Positions 1 to 10,127 of a stretch of DNA of 64,000 bases are shown here, piece by piece. Source of the stretch: Isoetes taiwanensis (lineage: Eukaryota; Streptophyta; Lycopodiopsida; Isoetales; Isoetaceae); the NCBI GenBank assembly GCA_021234155.1, contig JAJEKV010000005.1, positions 22,767,584 through 22,831,583 of the forward strand, in the 5' to 3' direction. Positions within the stretch are counted from its first letter, which is position 1. Each line of letters starts with the position of its first letter. The notes under the pieces were generated by a model. The model had not been told where the DNA came from. It did no database searches and saw only the letters and a list, made by a program, of their open reading frames with translations. The translations under genes and the position numbers were made by a program.

Positions 1-37
1 GATATATAACTTAAAAGCAGGAGTCTGAATCAATCAC

Positions 38-1501
38 CTTTTATGTGTTGCTGGATCTGTATTTGGACCATGCTCCAAAACTTCTCCGGTTACCTCGTGA
101 CCTAATACCACTGGTGTTGGAAATCGCTGGTCATTCTTTATGACATGCAGGTCAGAGTGACATACCCCACAAGCTGCATATTATCACGAGGAGGATTTAC
201 ACACATGCTATATGCAAGTCCCAATTAACAATTATCATTTTCTCTTAATCATGCATATGATAAATAATAAAAGCTTTTCGGATTTACACACATGCCATAT
301 GCAAGTCCCAATTAACAATTATCATTTTCTCTTGATCATATGATAAATAATAAAAGCTTTCATATTGAATGACGAGATAATAAAGGTTCTGCCTTGGATC
401 TCCAAAGGATTATCAAAGTGCGATAGTAGACTTCCAACAGTTTTATTCATCGGGCTTGGGCTTGCAAGTGCATTAGAGCTTGGTCTCTACTTGATTGTCA
501 TTTGGATGTTTATCCAATTGACGTTGCAGTCCAAAACTGTGTGGTTTGATGCAAAGATCAGCAAGAATAATGGTCACTAGCTTTAATTGAAGTTCTTCAA
601 AAGACTTACTGTAGTGTGCAGCAAGAGGTGTGTAAGAACTAGGTGAGATATCCATGATTCCAGGTGCATCATATCTAAGGCTTTTTGAGGCCAGGTGCAT
701 CATATCCGAGTTGTTGATTTTTAGCAAGAGCCTCTAAGTCACTCCAAAACTTGTTTATCCATCTGCAGCAGGAGCATAGCTCCTCCTTTGTCCCAATGGG
801 CTTTGCCCGAGCAGGAGGATGATATGATCAACTGGAGATTATTTCAGTTAAGAAGAAGAATCTTTTTCTATTTCCTTGCTTAGCCTTTCATGTTGCACTT
901 AGGTCACCCTACTGATTTCAATACCAACCATCTTGCTTTGCTGATGTAACTTTGATCTCTTCGTTCTCTGACTTCAATGCCAAACGTCTTGTTGATACAC
1001 TTCCTCTTTTGCTCTACAACAACTAAGATCGTATTCATATCATAGGTTTATGTCGAATTTGTCCCATAATCACGTCCATGCAAATGGTCTACATAGATTG
1101 TGAGTACATAATTGCCACTAAAGTCCCAACTTTTTTATTTTCATATTACATCTGCAAAACATAGTTTTTGCTGCTTTCTTACTAAAAAAGACTACATAAT
1201 TTTGTTAAAAAAGAAAAATTCTAGTTGCTTTGATCCATAATAACGCAGTTCTTGACCAAGATAGGCATATCAGGATCGGAAAATAACCTTTGGTCTTAAT
1301 GAGAACTTCCCCTGTTTTCGGGCGAGGAAATTTGAGATCCTCGATAGTCATTGGTTTTCCGGGCTCCCAAAACACAGCGGCACGCATCGTCGAAGGCCCA
1401 CATCCCACCAAATAATCCCTTCCATCAATAGCAGCTTCTCCGCTGATTTTGCGAGAAGCCAACCTCTGCGCTCCTTTCAGCTTCAGCTGCCTCCTCCACA
1501 T
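38..1501 (-). CDS. Zinc-dependent alcohol dehydrogenase, first two exons (gene continues past left edge)
   Basis: Medium-chain zinc alcohol dehydrogenases oxidise alcohols or reduce aldehydes with NAD(P). Exon 1 is 1501-1288 and exon 2 is 173-38, separated by a 1,114-base intron. Exon 1 opens with a basic 38-residue leader that could target an organelle, then gives [12 protein letters not shown] and GEVLIKTK, the GroES-like start. The donor GT is at 1287-1286 and the acceptor AG at 175-174; joining completes [11 protein letters not shown], which holds the catalytic-zinc cysteine, and then GHEVTGEV. Exon 2 stops at a GT donor at 37-36, so the cofactor domain lies before position 1. The phase is preserved across the junction and I see no stops, so this looks like a working host gene. 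By memory it resembles the plant ADH-like group that includes Arabidopsis At5g63620; that assignment is tentative. The Met at residue 39 is an alternative start. Confidence 0.87.
193..360. repeat. Two-copy tandem repeat in the ADH intron
   Basis: A unit of about 87 bases (193-279) is followed directly by a second copy (280-360) with a few substitutions and a short deletion. Each starts GGATTTACACACATG and ends near AATAATAAAAGCTTT. It lies in the intron between exons 1 and 2. The rest of the intron (361-1287) is AT-rich. It contains short open frames on both strands, but I recognise nothing in them. Confidence 0.85.
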
Positions 1502-3005
1502 CTCGTCGCAACTCAGACTTCAGTAAAAGTCACACTCACAATAGACAAGCTGCCTGCTTTTTAGTGAGAGAATTATAATAAAATTAACGTGATCGAATTT
1601 TGTGCTTATCAGCATTGGTGCAATCATGAGCGTTGGATTGGGGGAAGGTGAAGATAGCTGATATACCAGTCTCATTTTATTACTCTACAAGGTGCCACAA
1701 GGCGCGGTGTTTTTGGGTTGCCTGTAGTAGGGCAAACCCTAGGAGAGCTTGTGCTGATTGAGGAATATGTCGTGAATATTTCTAAATGGAGGGTGAGAGA
1801 TAGTAGCAAAAGAATTCTGAATTCGCATTTTCTTGCCTAATCGGGCTCTGTGGAATATGCGAGGGAAATTGGGGACTGCATGCGCTCACGGAGCATGCGT
1901 TCGGGCATCTGAAGGTAGATTTCCTTTTGAGTCGTTTGATCGTGCTTCACCAAATCTTGAGTCTTCACCAAATCGTCTGGACCCATATGCTATTGGATTT
2001 CTCCTTCAGATGAGCTTCTGAACCTAGTATCCTTTCAGATCTTTTCCCTTCAACCACTCTCTCTAGCGCCTTACTCACACCCTCTCTCTAGCACCTTGCT
2101 CACACCCTTTGTCTAGCGCCATGCTCACACACACTCTCTCTCTAAAACTTTTCCACACTTCCTTTCTCTAGAACTATCTCCACTTTTGCTAGCTGGCTTG
2201 TTGCACAGCCTCTCTAGCGTTCCAATTCCTTCATTCCAGATTTCTTCTTGTCTCCACATTCTCTCTCTTCTGGACCTTTTAGCCACACTCTCTCTCTAGG
2301 GTTGTGGTCAAAGGCGACTCTGACCGCGCTTTTGATTGTATGTCAAAGGCGACTCTGATCACGCTTTTGATTGTGTCCACACTTTAGTACCAGCAAAATG
2401 CGTGTGGTGTGTCACCTTGTAGCTTAGGGCCTTTGAGCCATATTCTCTTCCTAAGAGCTTGCTATATCAACTGTACATAGCCCGATCCCCAAATCCTCCC
2501 CATTTCAAAAGAATTCGTGGCGATAATCGGAATTAAACCCCCCACCCATAGGGTTGAACCCCCCCAACCCCCCCATGCCAACCATTAGAGGTGGGCATTA
2601 CTTATGCTTCGCTTCTATTCTTTAAACTCCTAAGTACTCTTGTGCACTTGTAAAAAGCCCTTTGAACTTGTGAACTCCAAACAACCATGACCACTTGTGT
2701 AGCCCCTTGCCTAGACCCCCACTTGGCTAGAGACATCCATCAAGCCACCCAGGCCTATAGGCTAGTGCCTCAAATTGCCAGTCCCGGTCATGACGAGCCC
2801 GCCTGGAAGAATCAAGTGGATGGACTGCCACAAAAATGGCCCTGACCAGATGGCAAGGACAAGGGAGAAGCCACTTCCATGAGGAGAGAGGCACGGGCGA
2901 AGGCCCAATCAACGAGATCGACCCAGGAGAAGGTTGATTATTGCTCAGGCCCGATGGCAGACCAGGTGCAGACGAAGGCCTTGAAATAACTGGAGGCAGG
3001 AATCA
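1502..3005. other. Upstream region of ADH, no recognised gene
   Basis: This stretch lies upstream of the minus-strand ADH gene and should contain its promoter, but I cannot pick out a convincing TATA box. About 2030-2300 is rich in CTCTCTCTAG-type pyrimidine repeats. About 2520-2575 has several C-homopolymer runs. About 2690-2860 has a short plus-strand open stretch starting ATGACCACTTGTG that could be a decayed coding fragment, but I cannot name it. The stretch ends at the outer LTR element. Confidence 0.5.
2307..2376. repeat. 35-bp unit, two tandem copies
   Basis: The unit begins GTCAAAGGCGACTCTGA and ends TTTTGATTGT. It occurs at 2307-2341 and 2342-2376 with a few substitutions. It sits in the pyrimidine-rich region upstream of ADH. 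Confidence 0.8.
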
Positions 3006-3985
3006 TGTTGCCCCCAAAGGGGCAACCTGCTAATTGTGATCTATGCATTCAAACTAGGTCAAAGTTTAAAAGATCTTGGTATTCAATATTGATATGGAGG
3101 TCAAAGGATGTTCACTTTTCAGGTCAACAATAGCTCAAGTTAAAAGTTCACAAGAGGTATTTTATTTAGGGTCAAATGCTTAGTCAAGATTATACTCTAG
3201 AAGAACCTAGTTTGGAAGACATCTTTTGAAGTTTGGAAGATAAGAGTTTGGAAGAGTCCTATATACATGGTACCAAATTATGATTCTCTCCTTTTTCCCA
3301 CCTCTATATCCATGTCTCATTCCCATTCCCTTTTATTTAACCATTGTGCCACTTTTCTACTATATTTGCCAAGTCTGCCTATCTCAAATACTTGTCTAGC
3401 CATATTTTCCTTTTCTTTGCACACCCTCATGGGACCCCATTGTTCTAGCCTTTCTCATGCCATATTTCCTCACCTTGGTGACCATCATTCATTTTCCTTC
3501 TCCTACCTTTGCACCTCATGGCATGTCCCTACTCAAGACCTAAAAATGCCCTAGAATATTCTATGATTCCATCCCAAGTATGCAAAAGTTCCATGGTCTC
3601 AAAAAGTTCCAAGTATTCCTTGCTTTTTCCTATAGAGACCTTTAGAACCATACTTGAGAATTTCAAAAATGCCAAAATACAGCATATTCTGAAGATATAC
3701 CCATAAAAATACGGAATCGTATCGCGCCATTTTCACGAAAAATACGCCCAAGAACCCTAAATCTGAGTTTCTGGCTCGAATCATGCGGGATTTGGTTCCA
3801 TAGATCTCGCAACCTACCTAATCTTACCTTCCCGCCCTCTAAGAATTGAATGAACCCATAAATTAAGGCTAAGAATGAGGAATCATTGAAAACTAAACTA
3901 TATACAGGAGATTCGACAGGAGTACTTTTTCAAAGGCCCAGAAGCGCTCAAACCTTACAGTGATCATTGCTAAGCAGGACTTGAA
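3006..3985 (+). repeat. 5' LTR of outer element
   Basis: It starts TGTTGCCCCCAAAGGGGCAAC, a 9-bp inverted repeat at the very end, and matches 24831-25806 with scattered substitutions and a few small indels. Similarity stops after GGACTTGAA (3985). The expected CA terminus is not obvious, so the right edge may be off by a few bases. It contains a plus-strand open stretch at 3267-3554 repeated in the other LTR, which I take as non-coding. Confidence 0.85.
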
Positions 3986-4926
3986 GGATTTGTGAAGACT
4001 CTGAGTACTCCCCGATCAGATCCAAAGAGATTTGGTTGAACTTATCTTTTAAAATTATTTGATGACCTGAAGTTGATATTTTCTTGCATTTGAAGTACTG
4101 AAGTACCATTATTCATTATTATTATGATTGATTTACCTCCACATCAATGAAAATTTGATGCCAAGTTGAAGAAATTCTCTCTGATATGATTCTTGACAAT
4201 TTTGTCTTTCAAAAAATCCTACAGAAAATTCCCCTATGTTCTTAATTGCTTTTGGTCCAGTTGCCCTCAATCCCTGAGACGTCTGAGACCCATATGCTTT
4301 GAAAAAACCAAAAAATTCCATTCACAACTCGAGTTAGAAAAATTTGCATTCTGTTTTGACTGTTCTTAACTGTATTTTGCAAAATCCTAATGCAAAAATA
4401 CCTACGAGCATCCAAATGAAGATCTGACCTCATGCCCACACTCCAGGATACCCTTGTGATATATTGGCTCTGAAAATTCCCAAAAAAGTGGTCAGAAACT
4501 CTAGTTCCATTTTCCTGATCACTGTTTTACAGTTTGACTGCCATTGACCAATTTTTGACTCCACTTTAAGCTTGAATATCTCTCAGGATAATGATCTGAC
4601 TTGGTCACGGATTTCACCATTAGCTTCCTGCAACTTTTTTGTGCCAGTCTAAATCATCTGACCCAAAGATTCAATTCATTATCGACTGCTACACCAATTT
4701 GAGTCAAGGTTCCATTTTCTAGAATGGGAAAGGTATGAAAACTTTGAGTTTTTGGCTCTTTTGATATATTTACCTTCCATAGACTGATCACCTTAAGTGA
4801 TCTGGAGGTCCTAACCCCAATTTGGGTTTACACTCAAGTTGGCTTATTGTGGTTGACCTTTGAAGCCAGGTTGAGGGTCAACATTTTGGAGGTCCTACCG
4901 AGATCCTACCTGGATGTTGAGAACTC
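3986..4926 (+). other. Untranslated leader of outer element
   Basis: Non-coding AT-rich sequence between the 5' LTR and the gag start codon. No TGGTATCAGAGC-type primer site is present, so the primer tRNA is unknown. Small open frames at 4133-4439 on the minus strand have no recognisable content. Confidence 0.6.
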
Positions 4927-5867
4927 ATGGCTCCAAAACAGAAATTTCCAGCAGAGCAAGAACCAATGGAAGACCAGGAAGTTTCAGAACCCTGCAGAGA
5001 TAGATCTCTTCCCCCAAGTTTTTCAACTGAATTACTTCAGAGTATGCCTTACCAGTTTGAATTGAATGTGCCTACTCCATTACCTACTTTTGATTCCAGC
5101 ATGAGTGCTAATATCTTTCTGATAATTTTTGAAGATTACTACAGAGATTATGGCTTTAAAAAGGGATGCAAATTCTCACAATTTGAAAAGTGTTTTAAAG
5201 AGGAGAGTGAAGCTGGTGCTTGGCTGACTTATGAGAAACTTATGGGAACCACTTCCTGGGATGATCTTGTCACCAAGTTTTTAGACAGGTTTGGAAAACT
5301 TGCTGCTCCCAAGGATCTTGTTAATGAATTGCAAAATTTCTCTATTTATGCAGGTGAAAGTGTTAGTCAATACAAGGAAAGGTTCAACACCTTCATGAAT
5401 AGATGTCAGAAAGGTCAAGTTACCATCCCCACGCTTTTTTTGGTGTCCTCCTTCATCAAAGGCCTATCTTCTAGACCAGAAATTCAAAGAAAACTTATCA
5501 AGATTCAAGCTGCAGAAGGTTTTGATTCCATTTACAAGGTCTTTGCCAAGACAACTGAATTGACCAAAATGCTTTCTATCCTACCAGAAAAACACAATAG
5601 TTTTCATCATGATCCTTTTTATCCTGATGCCATTGATGGTCTTTATGAACCTCACCATTCTATTCCTATCTATGTTGTGCATAAAGAAAAGAAAAAAACC
5701 AAAGATGAAGAAGCTGACTCTCAAATTTCAGAGGTTAAAGCTGACAAAGGTAACTGAAGCTTTAGCAGAAGTGACCAAACAACTTGTGGAGCTCAAAGCA
5801 AGCAGGGCAGGTAGAACTTATTCTGAATGTATTCATTTCAATAGAACTTCACATCCAGCTGACATTT
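4927..5867 (+). pseudogene. gag: gag of outer element, N-terminal part (split by nested insertion)
   Basis: Retrotransposon gag, the capsid precursor. The frame from ATG 4927 runs to a stop at 5757 and carries the typical gag core: an aromatic/leucine pattern with AWLTYEKL, FLDRFG and LQNFSIYAGESVSQYKERF at about residues 98-160. Near 5750 the reading moves to the next frame (one small indel) and continues as EALAEVTKQLVELKASR until the nested LTR begins at 5868. The gag tail with its zinc knuckles is found again at 19628, in the frame the insertion interrupted. The protein would have formed the virus-like particle core. It is broken by both the frameshift and the insertion. Confidence 0.85.
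5863..5867. repeat. Target-site duplication CATTT, left copy
   Basis: CATTT at 5863-5867 is repeated at 19624-19628, immediately outside the two ends of the nested element. Removing the element and one copy restores an open gag frame across the junction (…PADI then CYWQICPKC…). Confidence 0.93.
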
Positions 5868-7452
5868 TGTGACGTTTTAGCACAGTATACGGTCCCAGGA
5901 CGTATATTGTACTGCCTCGTCACACGTACACGCCACCCCGACTGACGTGTACGCCGACGTGTAGCCAGGCGGGTAGCCCCTAGGGGGCAACTTGCAAGGT
6001 ATGTGCATTTATTAATGTGCACATTTACCCATGTGCACATTTGTCAAGGTGCACACTTTTCCATGTGGATACCTTTATGCCACCTAGCCATTAAAGGCAA
6101 GTGGGCCATTCCCAATTATCCCACATGCCTAAAGGGATAATTGGAAACCCTAGCCCTAACCCCTTGTCTATTTAGGTAGGGGAAACCCTAATTTGCCCAT
6201 TTTCGTCCATAGGGTTCTAGAGCTCTGTTTTGGCTGCCCCAGGGTCAAAACCACCTCCCAGACTCTGTCTGAGCGAATTGCACCATTAGTTTTCCTTGTT
6301 GGCCCCATCTTCAAGCAGTTCAGCAGGATGGTCGAACTCAGGGCAGGAGGAGCGAGCCAAGGATCAGGTATTTAGTCAATTTAATAGCCTAAACCCTCTT
6401 CCAGTCATTGTATCAGTAGGGTTAGCCTATTAAATTGCCCATAGCAACCATTTAGACCCCCAGATACCAGACTCTAACTAAAGAACCTAACTCTATGATA
6501 TAGATTAGATCTAGTTCTTTAGTTATTCTGTGATGTATATGGATGATGTATCTCTGTGAACTCCTTGTATTGGGAAGGGGGGTAGAGGCCCTAAAGCTTG
6601 GTAGTAGATGCTCCTAGATTAGCCTCTCTAGCACACTGTAGATTCGGCCTGTGTACAAGAGCCACACCTGGTTGTGGGTGAAGGGGCCAGACTGGCTAAG
6701 AAGGAGGTTCGTGTTCTGACTCTTGAACAATCCCTCTGGTGTGTAAGGCCTACCGGGGATCATTGTGACTAGGTCTAATGGCTTGCCACTGAGTGCGGGT
6801 AAGGCATGGGCTCGACACCCGTAGAGTGGTGTTCACTTTCCAGTGGGTTAAGTCGAATAAGGGCAGTGGCCCTCTAGTCACCTTGAGTCAGCATGTAGAT
6901 CTCTGGAGGGAGTGATCCCTACCTGCCCCATCGGAACTGGGGAGATGCAACCCAGGAATAGCCCCTTTGGCTATGCATCCGGCGGGCTACAGTCAGGTCC
7001 CAACGCTTTTCAGCCTACTCTGCAAAGTGTGCACAGGAGGGGCGGATGGAGTGGACAACCCTAAGCCATGTTCTTATGCCAGCCAAATCCATTGCCATGA
7101 ATTCTGTCTGCAATGAACTCTGGAGACCCAAGCCGTCAGTCATCCCTTGAGTCTGAGCCTTGGGTAGGATTCCCCATATGGATTGTGCTGATCTTTGTCT
7201 ATGCAGATGTTGATGTACCACCCTTCAAGGTGGATATGTGATGATATTGGTTACTAACATGTATGTTACGCTTCCGCAGCTAGGTAGGCCCTGAGGGAGA
7301 CGGGGTAAAATGACCCCTTCACTCTTCCCACTGGGGACCCAGTACGGTCACAGTGATATGTGGAGGGCCCTGTATCAGTATGGAGCTGGTATGGGGGATG
7401 AACTCCTGTTTGTATACGGTGAGTGCACCGTATACGAGTAGGGGACGTCACA
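5868..7452 (+). repeat. 5' LTR of nested chromovirus
   Basis: It begins TGTGACGTTTTAGCACAG and ends GGGGACGTCACA. It is nearly identical to 18037-19623. An inverted repeat (ACAGTATACG…CGTATATTGT, 5882-5910) lies just inside the left end and a second, perfect one (GTATACGGTG…CACCGTATAC, 7412-7435) just inside the right end. Small open frames here recur in the other LTR and are probably not genes. Confidence 0.93.
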
Positions 7453-7453
7453 G

Positions 7454-7465
7454 TGGTATCAGAGC
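7454..7465 (+). other. Primer binding site (initiator Met-tRNA)
   Basis: TGGTATCAGAGC, the standard plant initiator-Met primer site, starts two bases after the 5' LTR end. It primes minus-strand cDNA synthesis. Confidence 0.95.
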
Positions 7466-7661
7466 AATGTTCTTGGACACCAAGAGCAAAGCACTGACCA
7501 TGCTCCCAGTAGTACTAACTTGATAGGATTCTCAAACCTCGAAAAAATGGGAAAATGTTTTCTCATTTTTGTAGTATATGCTAAGCTAGTAACAAGTTAA
7601 GTGAATGAAAACATAAAAAGACTAAAAATTAGTGATAGCCAAACCTTCAAAAAGTAGGATG

Positions 7662-7728
7662 GTCTCACACGTCGCGCCAGGACAGATAATGAAAATCTCA
7701 TTTTCGGGCTGGGCGCAACGTGTGAGAC
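7662..7728. repeat. Palindrome P1 upstream of H3-like gene
   Basis: A 67-bp near-palindrome. Outer arms are GTCTCACACGTCGCGCC and GGCGCAACGTGTGAGAC; inner arms are GAAAAT and ATTTTC. It is repeated at 7878-7944, 9564-9630 and, shortened, 9761-9812. Confidence 0.9.
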
Positions 7729-7877
7729 ATCGAGCCCAAAACACCTTAAAAAGTCATGAATTTCAGAAAAATAACTTCGTAATTCGAATTTTAAGCTAGG
7801 AATTAGCTAGAATTGGTATGTTACATTCCAAAAAAACATTCTTAGAAAGTATAAAATTTAGCATTAGAATCCACCAT

Positions 7878-7944
7878 GTCTCGCACGTCGCGCCAGGACC
7901 AAAAATGAAACTTTCCTTTTCAGTCTGAGCGCAATGTGTGAGAC
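7878..7944. repeat. Palindrome P2 upstream of H3-like gene
   Basis: Second copy of the 67-bp palindrome, with GTCTCGCACGTCGCGCC at the left and GCGCAATGTGTGAGAC at the right. It has more mismatches between arms than P1. It lies about 90 bp before the TATA box. Confidence 0.88.
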
Positions 7945-8034
7945 CATGAGGTTAGAAATGCTTAAATTTAGGTGTTTTTGGTGTTTTTGGTGACCCAAAA
8001 GGGTAGTTTGAAATTTGACCTAAAATGGCCCGTC

Positions 8035-8043
8035 TATAAATAG
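8035..8043 (+). promoter_or_regulatory. TATA box of the H3-like gene
   Basis: TATAAATAG lies 108 bp before the ATG at 8143. The same arrangement is seen in the second chromovirus (TATAAATAC at 59107, ATG at 59216) and before ORF2 in both elements, so I read it as an internal promoter separate from the LTR. Confidence 0.7.
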
Positions 8044-8142
8044 ACCTAGGACCCCCCCATTTTCACGTTCTTCCTTAGAAAATCGCTCCCCCTTGCCAAT
8101 GCGATTTTTCGGCGCCGACATCGGATCGACGAACCGTCAAAC

Positions 8143-9419
8143 ATGGCCTGGACGAAGCAGACCGCTAGAGTCCCTCCATGTGTTACTCCTCCCAGCGCCC
8201 TACTCCAAGAGATGCTTCGGCAGCGCGTCGCTCAGCAAGGAGGTCAACCTTCAACAAGTGAGGGAGAGTTGTCCGAGGAGCACCCCAGCAACATCAACGA
8301 CCAAGAAGGGGGTGGGACAGAGGTGGAGGAGGATGCACACTCCGATGCGGGAACAGAGGTCCTAGGCGAAGAGCGGCCGGACGTCATGCAGAAGATCCTT
8401 GAAGAAGTGGACGAGGAGATGAGGAAGAAGAACGAGGAGCAAGATCGGGCCGAGGAGGAAAGGAAGAAGAAAGAAGAACAAGATCGGGCAAAGGAGCAAA
8501 ATGAAGAACAGCAGGAGCCGAGGCTCGAGCCAGCTGAGGAGGAAGAGCTCGCGGCATGTATAAAGATGCACGAAGCCAAGGAGCGCCGTCGGGAAAAGAA
8601 GAGAAAGAGGGAAGAGGAGGAGCCAAACGCAGCCCAGGAGCTGAAGAAGAGGAAGGTGAAGGTCGTGAAGGTGGGCAAAAGGAAACTCGTGAATGTTAAG
8701 CGGGTAAAGGGTTTCGTCATCAACGAACCATCAGCTGACCAGCCCCCGGCCTCCTCCGACGATTCCGACGAAGACTACGTTCCCAACACCGAGGGTGCAA
8801 GCTCTTCAAAACCCCCAGCTGAGGAGCAGGCAGTACCCGACCGGAGCAGCCCCAGCAGGCGCAGAAGCCCCCACCATACCCGACGTGGGATAGGGTCAAA
8901 GCACCGCGGCCACAGCGAGAGGCGTACATGATAGACCCCGTCAAGGTCTATCAGAAGAAGCTAAGGGAGCACAACGCCTTCATGGTGAAGTGGGAGGTGT
9001 ACAACGCGTATTACCAGGAGCACAGAGTGAGGACTATCGAAGGAGGACATCCGACGAAGAGCCAAACTCTGAAGCCGCCACCACAGAAGCCCAAGCCTCC
9101 TAGACCACCAGGGAAAAAGAGAATCGGCAGGAAGGAGACTGAGAGGAGAGCCCTCAAGGAGATAAGGCATTTTCAGCGTAGCTACGGGTTTTTGATCCCC
9201 CGTGCACCGTTCGCCCGCCTAGTCCGAGAGGTCATCCAAGAGTACAACACGGATATGAGGGTGACCGACGAGATGTTGCTGGCCCTGCATGAGGCAGCAG
9301 AGCAAAAACTAGTGCAGCATTTTGAAGATTCGACGACTTGCACAGTTCATGCGAAGAGGGTCACACTCATGAGGCAAGATATGCATCTTGCTAGCCATAT
9401 CAAGGGAGAGCGCCCTTAA
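8143..9419 (+). pseudogene. Histone H3/CENH3-like accessory protein of the chromovirus (one frameshift)
   Basis: The product starts MAWTKQTAR; canonical H3 starts MARTKQTAR. A charged region follows with an Asp/Glu/Arg/Lys coiled-coil-like stretch (about residues 85-170), basic clusters (KKRKVKVVKVGKRK) and an acidic patch (SSDDSDEDY). The first frame ends at a TGA at 8929-8931, but the next frame is open from 8823 and reads on as YPTWDRVKAPRP, so one indel near 8825-8900 joins them. Residues 74-163 of the second part (DNA 9147-9416) form a full histone fold: ALKEIRHFQ (alpha N), FLIPRAPFARLVREV (alpha 1), EMLLALHEAAEQKLVQHFED (alpha 2) and HAKRVTLMRQD (alpha 3), ending GERP. EIRHFQ, LIP and TLMR-D are CENH3-like, while loop 1 has ordinary H3 length. 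By eye about half the fold residues equal H3. The product could enter nucleosomes or bind H4; that is inference. Confidence 0.9.
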
Positions 9420-9563
9420 AATTTTGTAAATAATAGAAAATTTTTGTTAATATAAAAACTTTTTGACGAAGTAACATGTCAAATCTTGTTTAATTGAGTT
9501 GAGTTAGTAAGTTTTAGCTTTTGTTTTAGTTAAAATGGACACTTTGAGCAAATTTGAGACGAT

Positions 9564-9630
9564 GTCTCACACGTCGCGCCAGGACAGAAAATGAACTTTT
9601 CATTTTCGGGCTGGGCGCAACGTGTGAGAC
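9564..9630. repeat. Palindrome P3 upstream of ORF2
   Basis: The best-preserved copy. GTCTCACACGTCGCGCC pairs with GGCGCAACGTGTGAGAC with one mismatch, and GAAAATGAA pairs with TTCATTTTC around a short loop. Confidence 0.9.
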
Positions 9631-9760
9631 CATGCCCCAAAAATGCCCAAAACTGCTCCAAATTGACCAAATAAGGGATTAATTCTGCCTACCTCGATGA
9701 GTCCAGTAGAATTAGACCCTTACATCACCCAAATTGGACAAGTTTAACTCATGAGGCAAT

Positions 9761-9812
9761 GTCTCACATATCAATGAACTTTTCATTATCGGTCTGGGCG
9801 CAACGTGTGAGA
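9761..9812. repeat. Palindrome P4 upstream of ORF2 (shortened)
   Basis: It keeps GTCTCACA at the left and GGGCGCAACGTGTGAGA at the right but has lost the left GCGCC segment, so only the outer and inner pairings remain. Confidence 0.75.
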
Positions 9813-10006
9813 TTTCTCAGCATTTTCTCCACCATTCCATATCCAAATGACCTCCAGTTTGTTGCAATAGGTTCATTAGTTGATCTTAACATGCTCAAAC
9901 CCTAAAAGTAGTCTTCAAATTCTCATTTGCACCTTCTAATAGGTCAGAATTGCCCAACCTCAGTAAATTTCTAAGTCATCCAAAAATTAGGGTTTTTCAC
10001 TTTTTC

Positions 10007-10015
10007 TATAAATAG
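10007..10015 (+). promoter_or_regulatory. TATA box and telo-box of ORF2
   Basis: TATAAATAG lies 121 bp before ATG 10128. TTAGGGTTT, the reverse complement of the plant telo-box AAACCCTAA, lies just upstream (about 9988-9996). The second element has TTAGGGTTT followed by TATAAAGGG at 61199, 116 bp before its ATG. Telo-boxes are known in promoters of plant genes linked to proliferation and translation. Confidence 0.6.
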
Positions 10016-10127
10016 CTCCCCATTTCTCACTTAGCACCCTACAAGTTTGCTCTTGACCATTTAGGCGATTTTCCAGCTCCCTGAGGCGCTCCTGCATCTG
10101 TTTGTTAGTCTCATCTTCCCCTGATCC

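Larger units (their letters stand above)
9420..10006. other. Spacer between H3-like gene and ORF2
   Basis: AT-rich sequence follows the stop codon (9420-9465) and could supply polyadenylation signals. Two palindromes (9564-9630, 9761-9812) and the ORF2 promoter follow. I see no gene here. Confidence 0.6.

Noticed and set aside
365-727. Overlapping open frames on both strands in the ADH intron.
   Set aside because: No family resemblance, and the surrounding exons splice cleanly across this region.
3267-3554. Open frame in the outer 5' LTR, repeated at 25101-25388.
   Set aside because: Both lie in LTR sequence upstream of gag, and the product is a low-complexity Ser/Phe/Leu string.
8244-8723. 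Long open frame on the minus strand with Ser/Phe-rich sequence.
   Set aside because: It mirrors the Glu/Lys-rich codons of the H3-like gene on the plus strand; it is a shadow frame.
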